DNA of 40,864 bases from Pelovirga terrestris (lineage in GTDB: Bacteria; Desulfobacterota; Desulfuromonadia; Desulfuromonadales; Geopsychrobacteraceae), in contig NZ_JACWUN010000015.1 of NCBI RefSeq assembly GCF_014773365.1, forward strand, positions 47,501 through 88,364, written 5' to 3'. Positions 17,740 through 25,039 of this stretch are shown here, one piece after another. The notes beneath the pieces were generated by a model. The model worked only from the letters and a program-made list of their open reading frames with translations. It was not told the DNA's origin and ran no database searches. The position numbers and the translations under genes were made by a program. The stretch's first letter is position 1; every line of letters starts with the position of its first letter.

Positions 17740-18512
17740 GCTGATCCTATCACCTTGCGCTGAAAACGCTCCATCACCTGACGCTGCGACTGATCAAGCT
17801 TACTTATACACCATGGCACCAGATCCCCCGGCACACCGCCATAGAACGCCTCGGCAATACTGCCGCTGATGCAGGCAATGGTGTCGGAATCGCCACCGAT
17901 GGAAACTGCCGTGCGGATGGCATCTTCAACATCGCTGCTGTGGAGAAAACAGACCAACGCCTGAGGCACCGACCCCTGACAGGTGACATCGAAAGTATAA
18001 TCGGGACGGATATCATCCGGGGTCATGGCCAGATCATAAGAAAACGTCTTTTCAATCCAGCTTTTCAGCTGTTGCTTCGACTCTCCACGTCGTGCCAAAA
18101 AAATTGCCGCAGCAACCGCCTGTGCACCCTTGATCCCTTCCGGATGATTATGGGTCGGCAGAGCGCTCTGCCGTGCCAACCTCATCACCTCGTCCAGGGT
18201 GTTCCCGTACCACCCCACCGGTGCCACCCGCATGGCCGAGCCATTGCCGAAGCTGTTGTAGCCTGTGGCACTGTCTCCTTGTGCCCAGGCAGCAAAGCCG
18301 CCGCCGTAACCGGCATGGGGATAACGGCGATACCAGCAGCGATAGACCGCGCCGAAGGGGATATGATCCAGCAAAGCCTGCGCCGTAGCGATGGTCAGCA
18401 CCGAATCATCCGTGGCCCGGCAATCTGCGTGACAGAGCTCAAAATCCTTCCCCTTGTAGTTGTGCCATTCAAACCGACTGCCTACCATATCGCCAAGCAA
18501 AGCACCAAGCAT
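17736..18512 (-). CDS. ADP-ribosylglycohydrolase family protein
   Basis: DraG/ARH-type hydrolase that removes ADP-ribose from proteins or small acceptors. The 258 residues carry the dinuclear metal motifs: GALLGDMVGSRFE (residues 3-15), TDDSVLT (about 35-41) and the C-terminal GGDSDTIACISGSIAEAFYG (about 208-227). The sequence NGSAMRVAPVGW in the middle is also typical. It is somewhat short for the family (270-330) but all motifs are present. Start at ATG 18512. Its target is not evident: no ADP-ribosyltransferase or nitrogenase gene is nearby. It is convergent with the MBL gene and divergent from the polyketide operon. Confidence 0.9.
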   Translation of the reverse strand: MLGALLGDMVGSRFEWHNYKGKDFELCHADCRATDDSVLTIATAQALLDHIPFGAVYRCWYRRYPHAGYGGGFAAWAQGDSATGYNSFGNGSAMRVAPVGWYGNTLDEVMRLARQSALPTHNHPEGIKGAQAVAAAIFLARRGESKQQLKSWIEKTFSYDLAMTPDDIRPDYTFDVTCQGSVPQALVCFLHSSDVEDAIRTAVSIGGDSDTIACISGSIAEAFYGGVPGDLVPWCISKLDQSQRQVMERFQRKVIGSA

Positions 18513-18737
18513 GATATCCTCCCGAACTTTTCGCTAATATGCCACAACTTCATTCTTTGTAACCATGAAGCTCTATCCTTGCACCGGGTCGGGCTGCTGA
18601 ATCATTGTCGACGCTCATTCATGTTTTTTCCCAAGGCTTCCTCCTCGAAAAAGGTTTCGGCGGCAAAGGCACCCTTACATCGCCACTGCAAGCATAGTAG
18701 GATAAATAATCCATCTAGCCCGAAGGGAGTGCCGGTG
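18513..18737. promoter_or_regulatory. Divergent promoter region, ADP-ribosylglycohydrolase / polyketide operon
   Basis: The 225 bases must drive the four-gene plus-strand operon. A TAGGATAAAT stretch at about 18698-18707 is the best -10-like sequence; no good -35 is seen. AGGGAG before 18738 is the ribosome binding site of the YceI-like gene. Confidence 0.4.
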
Positions 18738-19349
18738 ATGAAATCGCGGTTGTGTTGTTTGTTGTTGATCTCAATGTTAATGGCACCATTGGCAGCCAAT
18801 GCTGCCACGTCGACTTATCGTGGCCACTGTACCATCACCTTCCAGGTGCAGAAAACAGTGATGAAGGATTTTACCGGGACAGCGACCTGTGAACCCTTCG
18901 AAATCATCGTTACTGATGACCTGATCAGCATACCCGTTATTGTCGTCCCGGTCGCCTCCATGGATACCGGCAACAGCAGACGGGACCGGGAGATGCGCGC
19001 GATGTTCGAATCCCAGACCTTTCCGCGGATCACCGGAGAGGCCGAAGCTTTTACTGCAGACAGACTTTCGACACCTGAGCGGCGGCTTGACCAGATGCCG
19101 GAGGAATTAACCTTCGCGTTGACGATTCGTGATATCACCCAAACGATCACCGCAAGAGTCACGGAACCCCACATCGATGCATCCGCCATTGAAGCGACCC
19201 TGGTCTTTGACCTCTCGCTGGCGTCATTCGAGCTGGATCCGCCATCCTTTATCGGGATAGTCAGAGTCAGGGACGACCTTCTGCTCAGAGCGAAAGTCTC
19301 CCTTGATAGAAGTCCGACATCAGCCCACATTCCAACGACCCAGGAGTAA
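18738..19349 (+). CDS. Secreted YceI-like (lipocalin-fold) protein
   Basis: Begins with a clear Sec signal peptide (MKSRLCCLLLISMLMAPLAANA, cleavage after ANA at about 22), so the mature 180 residues are periplasmic. The mature part has the YceI pattern: TYRGHCTITFQVQKTVMKDFTGTATC opening, a central RDREMRAMFESQTFPRITGEA (the conserved R/D..M....F..P.I block) and a closing strand series. YceI proteins bind long isoprenoid or fatty chains in a beta-barrel. The ATG at 18738 with AGGGAG about 8 bases upstream is the true start of a much longer open frame. It is 3 bases from the type III polyketide synthase gene, so it probably carries the lipid product or substrate. Confidence 0.8.
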   Translation: MKSRLCCLLLISMLMAPLAANAATSTYRGHCTITFQVQKTVMKDFTGTATCEPFEIIVTDDLISIPVIVVPVASMDTGNSRRDREMRAMFESQTFPRITGEAEAFTADRLSTPERRLDQMPEELTFALTIRDITQTITARVTEPHIDASAIEATLVFDLSLASFELDPPSFIGIVRVRDDLLLRAKVSLDRSPTSAHIPTTQE

Positions 19350-19352
19350 ATC

Positions 19353-20456
19353 ATGACCCAGGTCTGGCTGCACCAACCGCAAACAGTCGTCCCGGCATAC
19401 AGCTATCAGCAACAGGATGTCGGCGCGCAGATGCTTGAATGGACCACGGATCCCCGTGACCAGCGTCTGGTCCGCATGCTTTATCGACACTCCGGCATCG
19501 ATACCCGCCACAGTGTCATTCCGGACTGGGGCGATGGCTTTTTTGCCTTCGCCGAAAACGCTACCGCAACGCAACCGACAACCCGGCAGCGCAACGACAT
19601 TTATTCCAGAGAAGCAAGCACCCTGGCGGCCGAACTCGGGCATAAGGTCCTTGACCACAGCGACAGCTTTTCCGCTAAAGACATCACCCACGTTGTTACT
19701 GCATCCTGTACCGGTTTTTTCAATCCGGGGATTGATTATATTCTCTGTCGCGAACTGGGTCTGGCTGATAATACCCAGCGTTATCACCTCGGTTTCATGG
19801 GATGCTACGCCGCATTTCCTGCCCTGAATATGGCGGTCCAATTCTGCCGGGCCAATCCGGATGCGGTGGTCCTGGTCATGTGTCTGGAACTCTGCAGCCT
19901 GCATCTCCAGCTGAACGGCAGTGAAGACAGTCTGCTCGCCAACGCGCTGTTCGCTGACGGCGCGGCAGCAGCGCTGGTCGCTGCGCGCCCACCAGCCACT
20001 GGTCACAGCTGCCGCATCATCGATTTTCACTCGGCCCTGATCCCCTCCGGGGTCGATACCATGGCCTGGAGCATCGGTGATAACGGTTTTGACATTTCCC
20101 TGTCGAGTTATGTTCCCAAAATCATCGGCGCCGGCATCGCCGAACTGACCAAATCCCTGCTGGATCGTCACCAACTGGGCATTGAAGATGTTCATACCTG
20201 GGCGATCCATCCGGGCGGGAAGTCAATTGTTGATAAAGTAGCCGAAGGATTACAGCTCGCACCTGATCAGGTCACGGCCTCGCGTGACGTTCTAAGGCGC
20301 TACGGCAACATGAGCAGCGCCACCATCCTGTTTGTTCTGCATGACATCCTCGCGGCTGCACGGGCGGATCATACTCAGATGATCGGGGCCATGGCCTTCG
20401 GTCCCGGCCTGACAGCTGAATTGGCGTTGCTGCAGTTGGAACCGGACGACGGATGA
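19353..20456 (+). CDS. Type III polyketide synthase (chalcone/stilbene-synthase family)
   Basis: Homodimeric ketosynthase that extends an acyl-CoA with malonyl-CoA and cyclises the chain to resorcinols or pyrones. The catalytic triad is visible: Cys119 in VTASCTGFFNPGIDY, His286 in TWAIHPGGKSIVDKV, and Asn319 in RRYGNMSSATILFVL. The C-terminal AFGPGLTAE loop is also family-specific. The 367-residue length is normal. The pattern TGFFNPGID suggests the bacterial long-chain branch rather than plant-type synthases, but the starter unit is not predictable. It is coupled to the next gene by an ATGA overlap. A 296-codon open frame on the other strand is a shadow. Confidence 0.92.
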   Translation: MTQVWLHQPQTVVPAYSYQQQDVGAQMLEWTTDPRDQRLVRMLYRHSGIDTRHSVIPDWGDGFFAFAENATATQPTTRQRNDIYSREASTLAAELGHKVLDHSDSFSAKDITHVVTASCTGFFNPGIDYILCRELGLADNTQRYHLGFMGCYAAFPALNMAVQFCRANPDAVVLVMCLELCSLHLQLNGSEDSLLANALFADGAAAALVAARPPATGHSCRIIDFHSALIPSGVDTMAWSIGDNGFDISLSSYVPKIIGAGIAELTKSLLDRHQLGIEDVHTWAIHPGGKSIVDKVAEGLQLAPDQVTASRDVLRRYGNMSSATILFVLHDILAAARADHTQMIGAMAFGPGLTAELALLQLEPDDG

Positions 20457-21661
20457 GCACTGCCGGCGATTACGACGTCATCATTGTTGGAGGCGGCCCG
20501 GTGGGGTTAGTGCTGGCGAACCTCCTCGGCCAAGGCGGCATCCGCACCCTGCTGGTAGAAAAAACTACGGCAGCACCCCGGCAATCCATGGCCATCGGCA
20601 TCACCCCCCCGAGTCTGGAAGTCCTGTCCCGGGTTGGTCTCGATGCGACCTTTATCAATGAAGCCGTCAAGATTGATCACGCCAGGATTTTTGAAGAAAA
20701 AAAACTCCGCGGCGAGTTACGCTTCAACTCCCTGGCGGGACAGTATCCTTTCATCCTGTCCCTGCCGCAGGCAAAAACCATCTCTTTGCTTGAGGAAAAT
20801 CTCAAAAACTTCAGCAGCGTCAGGGTCCAGCGCCATTGTCATTTCCTGAATGCGGAAGAAGAGCAGAACCACATCAAGGTAGCGTTACTCCCTGATGGCA
20901 GCCATGATCAGTTCCAGAAAACCAGGGTTCTGGTTGGTTGTGACGGCCATCGCAGTGACGTCCGGACCGTGGCAGCAATTCCCTGTATCAAGGCCAGAAG
21001 CTACCCGCATTCGTTTATCATGGCCGACTTTCATGATCGGACAGATTTCGGCAGCAAAGCTCACCTCTACTTTAACCGCGCCGGGGCCCTGGAATCATTC
21101 CCCCTGCCGAAGAGGCGGCGGCGCTGGATTCTGCAACTTGATCAGGAGCAGAGCACGCCGGACGTCACGACCCTCATCATGGGGATAAAACAACGCTCCG
21201 GTCTGGATCTACTGCCGACCGATTGTGGAGGACTCAACCGCTTCACCGTTCATCGCTTTGTCTGCAACCACTATTTTACAGGGAGAATCATCCTCTGCGG
21301 TGATGCTGCCCATGTCATGAGTCCGATTGGTGGTCAGGGGATGAATACCGGCATTGCTGACGCAGAATTTCTTGCCGATATCCTGATCAGGCACTTTCAT
21401 CATGTACAGGATCTCAAGACGCTGCTGAAGAGCTATGATCATGTCAGACGTAACGCTTTTAGAGTCGCCGCGAACCGGGCGGCACGGGGCATGTGGCTGG
21501 GGACCAGGCGTGGCAGGACAGCCTCTTTTCTACGCGGCCTGGGGATCAGCCTCCTGCTTAATTCCCCCTTGAGCAAGAACCTGCCCCCCTACTTTTCCAT
21601 GCAGACGATCCCCGGCCGATCCCGGTCAGCAAATCATTTTTCTCCGGAGTCATCAGGATGA
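20453..21661 (+). CDS. FAD-dependent aromatic monooxygenase (UbiH/PHBH type)
   Basis: Class A flavoprotein monooxygenase of 402 residues. The FAD motifs are all present: GGGPVGLVLANLLGQ (dinucleotide loop, about 12-26), VLVGCDGHRSDVR (DG motif, about 160-172) and RIILCGDAAHVMSPIGGQGMN (GD motif, about 280-300). Enzymes of this kind in bacterial phenolic-lipid clusters hydroxylate alkylresorcinols to quinols/quinones (SrsC in Streptomyces). Its start overlaps the polyketide synthase stop by 4 bases, and its stop overlaps the MMPL start by 4, so the three are a coupled unit. The C-terminal tail has a second helical segment (FLRGLGISLLLNSPLSKNL), as in UbiH-like enzymes. Confidence 0.9.
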   Translation: MSTAGDYDVIIVGGGPVGLVLANLLGQGGIRTLLVEKTTAAPRQSMAIGITPPSLEVLSRVGLDATFINEAVKIDHARIFEEKKLRGELRFNSLAGQYPFILSLPQAKTISLLEENLKNFSSVRVQRHCHFLNAEEEQNHIKVALLPDGSHDQFQKTRVLVGCDGHRSDVRTVAAIPCIKARSYPHSFIMADFHDRTDFGSKAHLYFNRAGALESFPLPKRRRRWILQLDQEQSTPDVTTLIMGIKQRSGLDLLPTDCGGLNRFTVHRFVCNHYFTGRIILCGDAAHVMSPIGGQGMNTGIADAEFLADILIRHFHHVQDLKTLLKSYDHVRRNAFRVAANRAARGMWLGTRRGRTASFLRGLGISLLLNSPLSKNLPPYFSMQTIPGRSRSANHFSPESSG

Positions 21662-23895
21662 GCCGACCCAGGGAAGGCACCAGATCAGCCGCAGAGACGT
21701 TTCTTGCGTATCAACTCGGCAAAGGCCGTAGCTTTTGTCTGGTGCTGCTCCTTATTCTGACCGGATCAGCAATCTACCCAGCCCTGCACGTTGACATCGA
21801 AAATGACAACAGCTCCATGGTTTCCCATGACCCGCAGTTAAAACAGAACTACAATACTTTTCGAAAGAGCTTCGGTAATGACGAACTTTTGATTATCGCT
21901 CTGACCGCTTATGACCTGTTGTCCCCTGAAAAAATCAGGCGGATACACAACATCAGGAGCGATCTGACCGGCATCAACGGGGTTATCAGTGTTACGACAC
22001 CGTTCCTGCGGCAATCACCAGCCGCCATCATGTCCCCCTTTTTTCCCGTTGTCCCACCGCCGACCACCCCAGAGGCAGGTCTTCCCATGCTCCTGTCGCC
22101 TGACCGGGAAACGGCACTGATTCTGGTTGATCTGAGTGCAGATATTGCCAAACAACAGCTGGCGCTGACGACCATTGAGGCTCTGATCAACAAGGTCCAC
22201 GCCGATCTTGATCTGCGACTGACCGGCATCCCGCTGCAAAAGCTGACCGTATCGCGCCTGATCCAGCGTGACCAGATGGTGACAATCCCCCTTGCGGTGG
22301 TCATTCTGAGCCTGTTGCTGGTGTTTTTTTTCCGCCGCCTGTCTGGATTGCTGCTGCCCCTTGCGGTGATGGCCATCAGTCTATGCTGGACCATCGCTCT
22401 TTACAGTCTGGGTGGATTTGCCCTGAATACCATTACCGCACTGCTACCACCGGTGGTTATGGTGCTTTCGGTGACGACCAGCGTCCATCTTTACAGCAGC
22501 TGGTTGCGCGGCAACCCGTTGACCAACGATAAAAATCACCACATCATCAAGGTGGTCACGACTCTGTTTCGTCCCTGCCTGTTCACCACCCTGACGACGG
22601 CCATGGGGCTAGCCTCCCTGTTGCTCAGCAATATTCCGGCAGTCCGTTTATTCGGCGGCTTCGCAGCAACGGGTATCTGTTTATCGTTCGTTGTCAGTTT
22701 TCTGCTGGTTCCGATTGTTCTGAGTTTTTTGCCGCAACCGCTAGGGCAACAAAACACACCCTCTTTTCCTTTGCCCAGAATCCTGGCAAAACTGGCTGAT
22801 CTATCCATTAACCAACCGGGAAGAGTCCTGCTGGTGGCTCTGGTTTCGGTCCTGTTTGCCGCCATCGGCATTCCACAGATCAGCAACAATACCGACCTGA
22901 TCAGGTTTTTGAAAGCAGATCAACAGTTGTTCCGTGACACCATGCAGATCGACCGTACCTTCGGCGGGGTCAACCGGATTGAATTCATGCTTGAGCGCGC
23001 CGATGGCTTGCCGCTCACCCACCGCCAGGATGTTCAACAGCTGATCATTTTTCAACAGGGTCTTAAAACCTTGCCGCAAGTCATCGGAATCGACAGCCTG
23101 CTGTCGTTGCTGACACAGCAGACGACAGCTGCCGACATGACCTTTTCACCGGACGGCCTCGATCAGCTCACACACCGCTGGAAAGCCGCCCAGGAGTCAA
23201 AAACAGGTATATTTACTCGCTTCAGCAGTTCGGATCAGACCCGGCTGCGACTGAGTGTCCGCACCCCTGTCCTCGGCACTGCGGATCTGGCGGCGCTGAT
23301 CAGCAACATCGAAAAACTCGCCGATCCAGGTCTTGGTCGCCTCTATCAACTGACCCCAACCGGTGAAGCCTACCAACTGGCAATCGACTCCAATCAGCTG
23401 GTCCGCAGTTTGGTCAGCAGCTTTTCCCTTTCGCTGGTGATGATTCTTACCTCTATCCTGCTGATGTTTCGATCCTTTAAACTGCTGAGCGTGGCACTGA
23501 TTCCCAACCTGATTCCGCTGCTGTGGACATTCGGGCTGATGGGTTTTCTGGGTATCGATTTAAGTACCGGCACTGCCATGATTGCCGCTGTAGCCATCGG
23601 CCTGACGGTGGACAGTACCATCCATTTCCTGGCAGAATTTCAACGAGCGAATAGCGGCAACTGCAGCGCCGCCATCCGCTGGACAACCACCACAACCGGG
23701 CAGGCCCTGAGTATTTCGGCACTGGTTCTTTTTTGTGGTTTTGCGGCGGGGGGCGCCAGCAGTTTTCTACCGACCGTCTACTTTTCCCTGTTAACCGGCA
23801 CCACCATGCTGGGAGCATTGATCTGTGATCTTGTCGTTCTACCTGCCGGCCTGGTCTTAATGGATCGTTATCAAACCGAGAGACAGCCCTGCTGA
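21658..23895 (+). CDS. MMPL/RND-superfamily transporter
   Basis: Membrane exporter of 745 residues with two homologous halves. Each half has one helix, a periplasmic domain of 140-200 residues, then a five-helix bundle (about 12 transmembrane segments in total). Helices at about 22-42 and 195-350, then 385-405 and 575-735, are evident. The motif GLTVDSTIHFLAEF in the second bundle corresponds to the conserved charged helix-4 region of MMPL/HpnN proteins. Such transporters move lipids (hopanoids, mycolates, siderophore lipids), so export of the polyketide-derived lipid is the logical job. No outer-membrane or adaptor component is in the operon; the YceI-like protein may fill a carrier role. 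Confidence 0.88.
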   Translation: MSRPREGTRSAAETFLAYQLGKGRSFCLVLLLILTGSAIYPALHVDIENDNSSMVSHDPQLKQNYNTFRKSFGNDELLIIALTAYDLLSPEKIRRIHNIRSDLTGINGVISVTTPFLRQSPAAIMSPFFPVVPPPTTPEAGLPMLLSPDRETALILVDLSADIAKQQLALTTIEALINKVHADLDLRLTGIPLQKLTVSRLIQRDQMVTIPLAVVILSLLLVFFFRRLSGLLLPLAVMAISLCWTIALYSLGGFALNTITALLPPVVMVLSVTTSVHLYSSWLRGNPLTNDKNHHIIKVVTTLFRPCLFTTLTTAMGLASLLLSNIPAVRLFGGFAATGICLSFVVSFLLVPIVLSFLPQPLGQQNTPSFPLPRILAKLADLSINQPGRVLLVALVSVLFAAIGIPQISNNTDLIRFLKADQQLFRDTMQIDRTFGGVNRIEFMLERADGLPLTHRQDVQQLIIFQQGLKTLPQVIGIDSLLSLLTQQTTAADMTFSPDGLDQLTHRWKAAQESKTGIFTRFSSSDQTRLRLSVRTPVLGTADLAALISNIEKLADPGLGRLYQLTPTGEAYQLAIDSNQLVRSLVSSFSLSLVMILTSILLMFRSFKLLSVALIPNLIPLLWTFGLMGFLGIDLSTGTAMIAAVAIGLTVDSTIHFLAEFQRANSGNCSAAIRWTTTTTGQALSISALVLFCGFAAGGASSFLPTVYFSLLTGTTMLGALICDLVVLPAGLVLMDRYQTERQPC

Positions 23896-24077
23896 ACCAG
23901 AACCGTCTTGACAACAGGTTCGCGACTCGTCAGGGCAACGATAAAATCGTGAAAGCTGTTAAAAAGATCGTATCTGTTCAGCACCGGGTCGGGAATCCCG
24001 CCCCAATGCTTTAAATTAGAATAAACATATTGATTTATGCTTAATTTTTGACTATTTTGTACCAAAGGGAGGCCATC

Positions 24078-24422
24078 ATGACCCTTTCCATCAATTCGAA
24101 TATCTCAGCACTTAACGCCCTCGGCAAAAGACAGGCGACCAGCGCCAACAACATCGCCAACAGTGACAGTGAGGGATTTAAAAAGTCGCGGATGGTGCTT
24201 GAGGAGGGTGAAAAGGGAATGGTCACGGCGAAAAGCCAGGCGGTCAACACCCCCGGCACCATGATCAACCAGCCCAACGGTTCGATGACGGAAACCTCAA
24301 ACGTTGATCTGGCTACCGAGGTCACCGATATGATCCCGACCAAACATGCCTACCAGGCCAATCTCAAGGCCCTGCAAACCACTGCCGAGATGGAAAAAGC
24401 TACCCTTGATCTGATCGGGTAA
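24078..24422 (+). CDS. Orphan flagellar rod/hook-type protein (FlgB/C/G family)
   Basis: A 114-residue protein with the N-terminal flagellar rod motif: ISALNALGKRQATSANNIANSDSEGFKKSR (the ANNxANxxxxGFK signature, about 20-33). The C-terminal rod/hook helix (Flg_bbr_C type) reads VDLATEVTDMIPTKHAYQANLKALQTTAEM. The middle is much shorter than in FlgC (about 140) or FlgG (260), so the two helices are nearly adjacent. ATG at 24078 has AGGGAGG 5 bases upstream, so it looks expressed. There are no other flagellar structural genes in the window. I cannot name the exact paralogue; it may cap or terminate a rod-type filament, or be a stand-alone secreted subunit. Confidence 0.8.
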   Translation: MTLSINSNISALNALGKRQATSANNIANSDSEGFKKSRMVLEEGEKGMVTAKSQAVNTPGTMINQPNGSMTETSNVDLATEVTDMIPTKHAYQANLKALQTTAEMEKATLDLIG

Positions 24423-24433
24423 GTTGCCGGTCC

Positions 24434-24980
24434 TCATCCCTTAATCGTGTCCTGCACCTTAACGGCAAATTCTGCCACCGAGAAAGGCTTTTGGATAAAG
24501 TGAACGCCTTCATCCAGAACGCCGTGGTGGGCAATAACGTTAGCGGCATAGCCGGACATAAACAGAACCTTCATATCCGGCTGCAATGCCTTAATGATGC
24601 CGGCCAGATCCCGACCATTCATCTCCGGCATCACTACGTCGGTCACCATCAGGTCGATAGAATCTTCTTTTGATTGCGCCAGGCGAATGGCTTCGCTGGG
24701 CGATGAAACCGGCAACACCTGATAGTGATGGTTTTCGAGCATGGTTTTGGCCAATTCGAGAATGGCCTGGTCATCCTCAACCAGAAGCACGGTTTCACCT
24801 CGCCCCAATGGGATAGCGGAATGTTCACGTTTGATCATTTCTTCAACCTCACCAAGCTGCCGGCCACGGACTTCATCTTCACTCCAGCCGGTCAGTTGCT
24901 CTGCGACCTGATTGAGTGAGCAGCTCCACTTGCCCGGAAGCATCGGTAGCGATCACCGCATCTCCAATCGCCTTTAGAAT
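24434..24980 (-). pseudogene. Hybrid histidine kinase remnant (PAS piece fused to receiver domain)
   Basis: On the minus strand a PAS start (AIGDAVIATDASGQVELL, from about 24970) is in one frame, while its continuation (NQVAEQLTGWSEDEVRGRQLGEV) is in another; the shift lies at about 24915-24930. The PAS piece is then joined directly to a complete receiver domain (VLLVEDD, phospho-Asp in LMVTDVVMP, then MSGY and QKPFS), with no dimerisation or ATPase domain between them. So the gene has lost its 5' part at the 24981 hairpin element, its kinase core and its frame. The receiver alone (from about 24795) could still be translated from the ATG at 24943 or an internal codon, but no strong ribosome binding site is apparent. 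Confidence 0.75.
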
Positions 24981-25039
24981 AGAGCCTGTTCCATCTATCG
25001 CTGACGAACAGGGCGTTTGCGATAGATGGGACAGGCTCT
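24981..25039. repeat. 59-bp hairpin element (21-bp inverted repeats)
   Basis: Arms 24981-25001 and 25019-25039 match over 21 bases with a single mismatch (T/C, still a G-U pair on RNA), around a 17-base loop. The element ends exactly at the broken edge of the PAS-receiver remnant and includes part of the stop codon of the neighbouring histidine kinase gene. No T-tract follows on either strand, so it is more like a small mobile or REP-type palindrome than a terminator. Confidence 0.85.

Noticed and set aside
19320-20210. 296-codon minus-strand frame opposite the polyketide synthase
   Set aside because: No recognisable domain, low-complexity translation, and full overlap with a gene that keeps its catalytic triad.
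23871-24065. 64-codon minus-strand frame overlapping the end of the MMPL gene
   Set aside because: No ribosome binding site and no family; only a short IPDPVLNR piece resembles another intergenic spot, so I treat it as repeat debris.
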